DNA of 64,000 nt from Blastococcus sp. URHD0036. GTDB lineage: Bacteria > Actinomycetota > Actinomycetes > Mycobacteriales > Geodermatophilaceae. Positions 61,943-64,000 of this stretch are shown here, one piece after another. Made by a program: the position numbers and the translations under genes. Every line of letters begins with the position of its first letter. Positions within the stretch are counted from its first letter, which is position 1. The notes under the pieces were generated by a model. The model was not told the DNA's origin. It saw only the letters and a list, made by a program, of their open reading frames with translations, and did no database searches. The DNA lies in contig NZ_JNIK01000014.1 of NCBI RefSeq assembly GCF_000701365.1, positions 124,001 through 188,000 of the forward strand, in the 5' to 3' direction.

Positions 61943-62124
61943 GGAGAGTCTCCGCATGCACCGCCTCCGGGCTCCCGCGGCCCGCGGGCGCCGCCGGCAG
62001 GACGCCCTGCTCGTCCGGCCGGCCTGAGCGCCCGCCCCCCGTACCCGAAGACACCAGCACCGCCTCGCCGTCCCCACCGGGGGCTGGTCGGCGCCTGCGC
62101 ACTCTCCCTCGGAGCAACTCCCGC

Positions 62125-62955
62125 ATGTCCTCGCACCACACTGCCCGTGCCCGCTTCGCCCGCATCGGCTCCGCCCGGCTCCGCCGTGTCCTGCCGCCGA
62201 CCCGTGCGCGCCGTCCCGGCGTGCTCCTGGCCGCCGCGGCCGCCGGCGGCGTCCTGGTCAGCGTCCTCGCCACCGGCGAGCCGACCGCGGCCGCCGACGC
62301 CGCTCCGGTCGCCGAGTCGGTGAGCGTCGCCCAGGCGCTCGGCATCGACGGCGTCGCGCCGGCCGCCGACTCCTCGGCCGACCTGTCCGGGCTCGGCGAC
62401 CTCGCCGCCTCGCGGTCCGAGCGCGGCATGGCGGCCATCGGGGCCGCCGCGGCCCAGCAGGCCGCCGACCAGGCCGAGCTCGACCGCCGCGCCGCCGAGG
62501 CGGCTGCCGCCGAGGCGGCCGCCCGCGCCGCAGCGGAGGCCCAGGCCGCCGCAGAGGCCCAGGCAGCCGCACAGGCGCAGGCCGCCGCCCAGGCGCAGGC
62601 TGCTGCGGCTGCCGCCCCCGCCCCCGCGCCCCGGGCCGCCGCGCCGGCCCCCGCCGCGTCGGGACACTCCGGTTCGTTCAAGGACTACGCGATGTCCCAG
62701 GTCGGGAGCGCCTCGCAGTTCTCCTGCCTGGAGTCGCTGTGGGGCAAGGAGAGCGGCTGGAACCCCAACGCGCAGAACCCGTCGAGCACCGCGTACGGCA
62801 TCCCGCAGTTCCTGAACTCCACGTGGGCGAGCACCGGGATCGCCAAGACCAGCGACGGCTACCGCCAGATCGACGCCGGCCTGATCTACATCGACAGCCG
62901 CTACGGCAGCCCCTGCGGCGCCTGGGCCCACTCGCAGTCGACCGGCTGGTACTGA
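62125..62955 (+). CDS. Secreted lytic transglycosylase-like (Rpf/SLT-type) wall hydrolase
   Basis: A 276-aa protein. After a basic N-terminus, a hydrophobic signal (GVLLAAAAAGGVLVSVLA) exports the chain. A central Ala/Gln/Glu-rich coiled stretch (about 105-165, QAQAAAQ units) acts as spacer. A C-terminal SLT-type domain begins FKDYAMSQVGSASQFSCLESLWGKESGWNPNAQNPSSTAYGIPQFLNSTW. The Glu of GKESGW is the probable catalytic acid; two Cys likely form a disulfide. It cleaves peptidoglycan glycan strands. Expression is probably set by the upstream c-di-AMP riboswitch. ATG 62125 has GGAG about 11 bases upstream. Confidence 0.87.
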   Translation: MSSHHTARARFARIGSARLRRVLPPTRARRPGVLLAAAAAGGVLVSVLATGEPTAAADAAPVAESVSVAQALGIDGVAPAADSSADLSGLGDLAASRSERGMAAIGAAAAQQAADQAELDRRAAEAAAAEAAARAAAEAQAAAEAQAAAQAQAAAQAQAAAAAAPAPAPRAAAPAPAASGHSGSFKDYAMSQVGSASQFSCLESLWGKESGWNPNAQNPSSTAYGIPQFLNSTWASTGIAKTSDGYRQIDAGLIYIDSRYGSPCGAWAHSQSTGWY

Positions 62956-62962
62956 GGAAGGA

Positions 62963-63013
62963 CCCCCTCGCCCCCCACGCCTCGCACGCTCGGCGTGGGC
63001 CCCTGCGAGGGGG
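62963..63013 (+). terminator. Two-stage hairpin terminator after transglycosylase gene
   Basis: Outer arms CCCCCTCGC (62963-62971) and GCGAGGGGG (63005-63013) enclose a second perfect stem, CCCACGCC (62974-62981) with GGCGTGGG (62992-62999). It begins eight bases after the stop codon. Confidence 0.82.
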
Positions 63014-63051
63014 CCTCTCCGGCCACGCGCCGGGAGTGATGGACTCGTGAG

Positions 63052-63693
63052 ATGACGCCGTCCGTGGTGCCCGCCGGGTTCGTCCGGGCGCACACCTCGG
63101 TGCGGCGGCCGTCCTCGGTGCCCGAGGTGCGGCTGCACGTCGCCGACGACGTCGTCGCCCTCTGGGAGGCGATGGAGGTCGCCGGCGGAGCGGGGGAGGC
63201 GCCGCCGTTCTGGGCGGCGGCGTGGCCCGGCGGTCAGGCGCTGGCCCGGTTCGTGCTCGACGCCCCGGAGACCGTCGCCGGGCGCGTCGTGCTCGACCTG
63301 GGTTCGGGAAGCGGCCTGGTCGCCGTCGCCGCCCGGCTCGCCGGAGCCACCCGCGTCCTGGCCAGCGACGTCGACGCCTACAGCCGGACGGCGATCGGGG
63401 TCAACGCCGGCCTCAACGGCGTCGACGGCATCAGCGTGCTGGGCGACGTCCTGGCCCACCCCCTGCCTCCGGTGGACGTCGTGCTGGCCGGTGACGTCTG
63501 CTACGACCGGGAGATGGCCGAGCGGGTGCTCCCGTTCCTCGACCGGGCCCGCGCCGGAGGGCGTGCCGTGTACCTCGGCGACCCGGGCCGGCCCTACCTG
63601 CCGCACGACCGGCTGGCCGAGGCGGCGGTGTACGAGATCGCCGAGACCGAGGGCCCGGGGACCCGCCGGACGACGGTGTGGCGACTGCCCTGA
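63052..63693 (+). CDS. Class I SAM methyltransferase (ETFB/nicotinamide-type lysine methyltransferase family)
   Basis: A 213-aa methyltransferase. PPFWAAAWPGGQALARFVLD, VVLDLGSGSGLVAVAARLAGATRVLASDVD (motif I with acidic loop) and VDVVLAGDVCYDREMAERVLPFLDR are the signature of the Methyltransf_16/ETFB-like family, whose members methylate lysines on proteins. Target unknown. ATG 63052 has TGGACT six bases upstream and no Shine-Dalgarno. Confidence 0.85.
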   Translation: MTPSVVPAGFVRAHTSVRRPSSVPEVRLHVADDVVALWEAMEVAGGAGEAPPFWAAAWPGGQALARFVLDAPETVAGRVVLDLGSGSGLVAVAARLAGATRVLASDVDAYSRTAIGVNAGLNGVDGISVLGDVLAHPLPPVDVVLAGDVCYDREMAERVLPFLDRARAGGRAVYLGDPGRPYLPHDRLAEAAVYEIAETEGPGTRRTTVWRLP

Positions 63694-63717
63694 ACGGGTC
63701 GAGCTCACGTCGACGCG

Positions 63718-63736
63718 GTGTCGAGACGATCGACAC
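63718..63736. promoter_or_regulatory. 19-bp EthR-type operator
   Basis: GTGTCGA-gacga-TCGACAC is a perfect 7-bp inverted repeat just upstream of TAGCGT (63741-63746), the -10 of the following regulator gene. The mycobacterial ethA-ethR operator is built on similar GTGTCGA half-sites, and the encoded protein is an EthR homologue, so autorepression is likely. Confidence 0.65.
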
Positions 63737-63752
63737 CCGATAGCGTCGGGTG

Positions 63753-64000
63753 GTGAGCATCGAGGAGGACCCCGGCGCCGGACGTGGACGACGGGCGCGC
63801 CGGCCCTCCGGCGACGACCGGGAGCGCGCGCTGCTGGCCACCGCGGAGCGGCTGCTCGAGGAGCGCCCGCTGGCCGACATCTCGGTCGACGACCTCGCGC
63901 GGGGCGCCGGCATCTCGCGGTCGACGTTCTACTTCTACTTCGCCTCCAAGGAGGCGGTCGTCCTCGCGCTGCTGGACCGCGTCGTCGCCGAGGCCCGTGC
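63753..64000 (+). CDS. ethR: TetR-family regulator, EthR homologue (partial, runs off window)
   Basis: The first 82 codons of a TetR regulator. RPSGDDRERALLATAERLL, PLADISVDDLARGAGISRSTFYFYF and SKEAVVLALLDRVV are nearly identical to the corresponding part of M. tuberculosis EthR, which represses the monooxygenase gene ethA (ethionamide activator). GTG 63753 is preceded by TAGCGT-N6, a leaderless promoter, with a palindrome between -35 and -10. The ligand domain lies beyond the window. No ethA-like Baeyer-Villiger monooxygenase is divergent from it here; the neighbour on the left is a methyltransferase on the same strand. Confidence 0.87.
   Translation, partial: MSIEEDPGAGRGRRARRPSGDDRERALLATAERLLEERPLADISVDDLARGAGISRSTFYFYFASKEAVVLALLDRVVAEAR

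Larger units (their letters stand above)
61512..62124. other. 613-bp leader region with promoter and c-di-AMP riboswitch
   Basis: No gene fits here. The stretch holds a sigma-A-like promoter (61712-61740) and a ydaO-type riboswitch (about 61786-61942), followed by about 180 nt before the start of the transglycosylase gene. The first 200 bp (61512-61711) show no recognisable feature. Confidence 0.6.

Noticed and set aside
62500-62630. Short repeated units resembling a repeat array
   Set aside because: These are codon repeats for an Ala/Gln/Glu linker inside the transglycosylase; no spacer-repeat regularity as in CRISPR.

Overview
The window is very GC-rich DNA with dense coding, frequent GTG starts, 1-4 bp GTGA/ATGA stop-start overlaps and many genes without a Shine-Dalgarno sequence. 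This is typical of a high-GC actinobacterium. Gene content (a SigF/RsbW module, split NHEJ operon, AftD-like arabinosyltransferases, an EthR homologue, a c-di-AMP riboswitch before a wall hydrolase) and the style of the small hypothetical proteins suggest a Geodermatophilaceae-type organism (Blastococcus, Geodermatophilus, Modestobacter). The family assignment is inference from gene content. No rRNA, tRNA, IS element, prophage or CRISPR array is visible.

Layout. 0-7.2 kb: a RidA-like gene divergent from a TetR gene, then fabG-fabI(inhA)-hemH(cpfC), a hemerythrin-like gene, an Rv1486c-like gene, nfeD and an SPFH gene. From fabG onward this is the order of Mycobacterium tuberculosis Rv1483-Rv1488 with a hemerythrin-like gene inserted. 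7.2-12.9 kb: general stress control, with a SigB/SigF-type sigma factor, its RsbW-type anti-sigma factor, a divergent phosphatase-kinase-STAS fusion, topoisomerase IB and a separate RsbV-type antagonist. 13-17.5 kb: a DUF1360 protein, then Ku, an ATP-dependent ligase and a stand-alone LigD-type polymerase in an NHEJ operon, followed by purU. 17.5-26.3 kb: housekeeping and accessory genes (MFS transporter, PAC2, two AI-2E family permeases, PPOX, dienelactone hydrolase, ankyrin protein, DUF350).

26.3-50.2 kb: a long cell-surface glycan region. It holds an FkbM methyltransferase, a GT2, three GT4 enzymes (two of them close paralogues flanking a flippase), a GT-C-like membrane protein, a SAM methyltransferase, a DUF3068 protein, two tandem giant AftD-like proteins and a DUF4185 lipoprotein. 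A 32-codon ORF between the AftD copies looks like the collapsed remnant of a second DUF3068 gene.

50.2-60.5 kb: an MFS transporter and a glutamate-synthase-like flavoprotein, then a catabolic cluster: CE1759-type FMN reductase, LLM flavin monooxygenase, TetR regulator, two tandem amidohydrolases, enoyl-CoA hydratase and thioesterase. Both amidohydrolase promoters carry the same 32-bp palindromic operator, placed on the -35 element. 60.7-64 kb: a DivIVA-like protein, a ydaO/c-di-AMP riboswitch ahead of a lytic-transglycosylase gene, a methyltransferase, and the start of an EthR homologue with a palindrome in its promoter.

Recurring signals are strong GC-rich hairpins between convergent genes and a TANNNT-like hexamer 6-7 nt before many GTG/ATG starts, which indicates extensive leaderless transcription.
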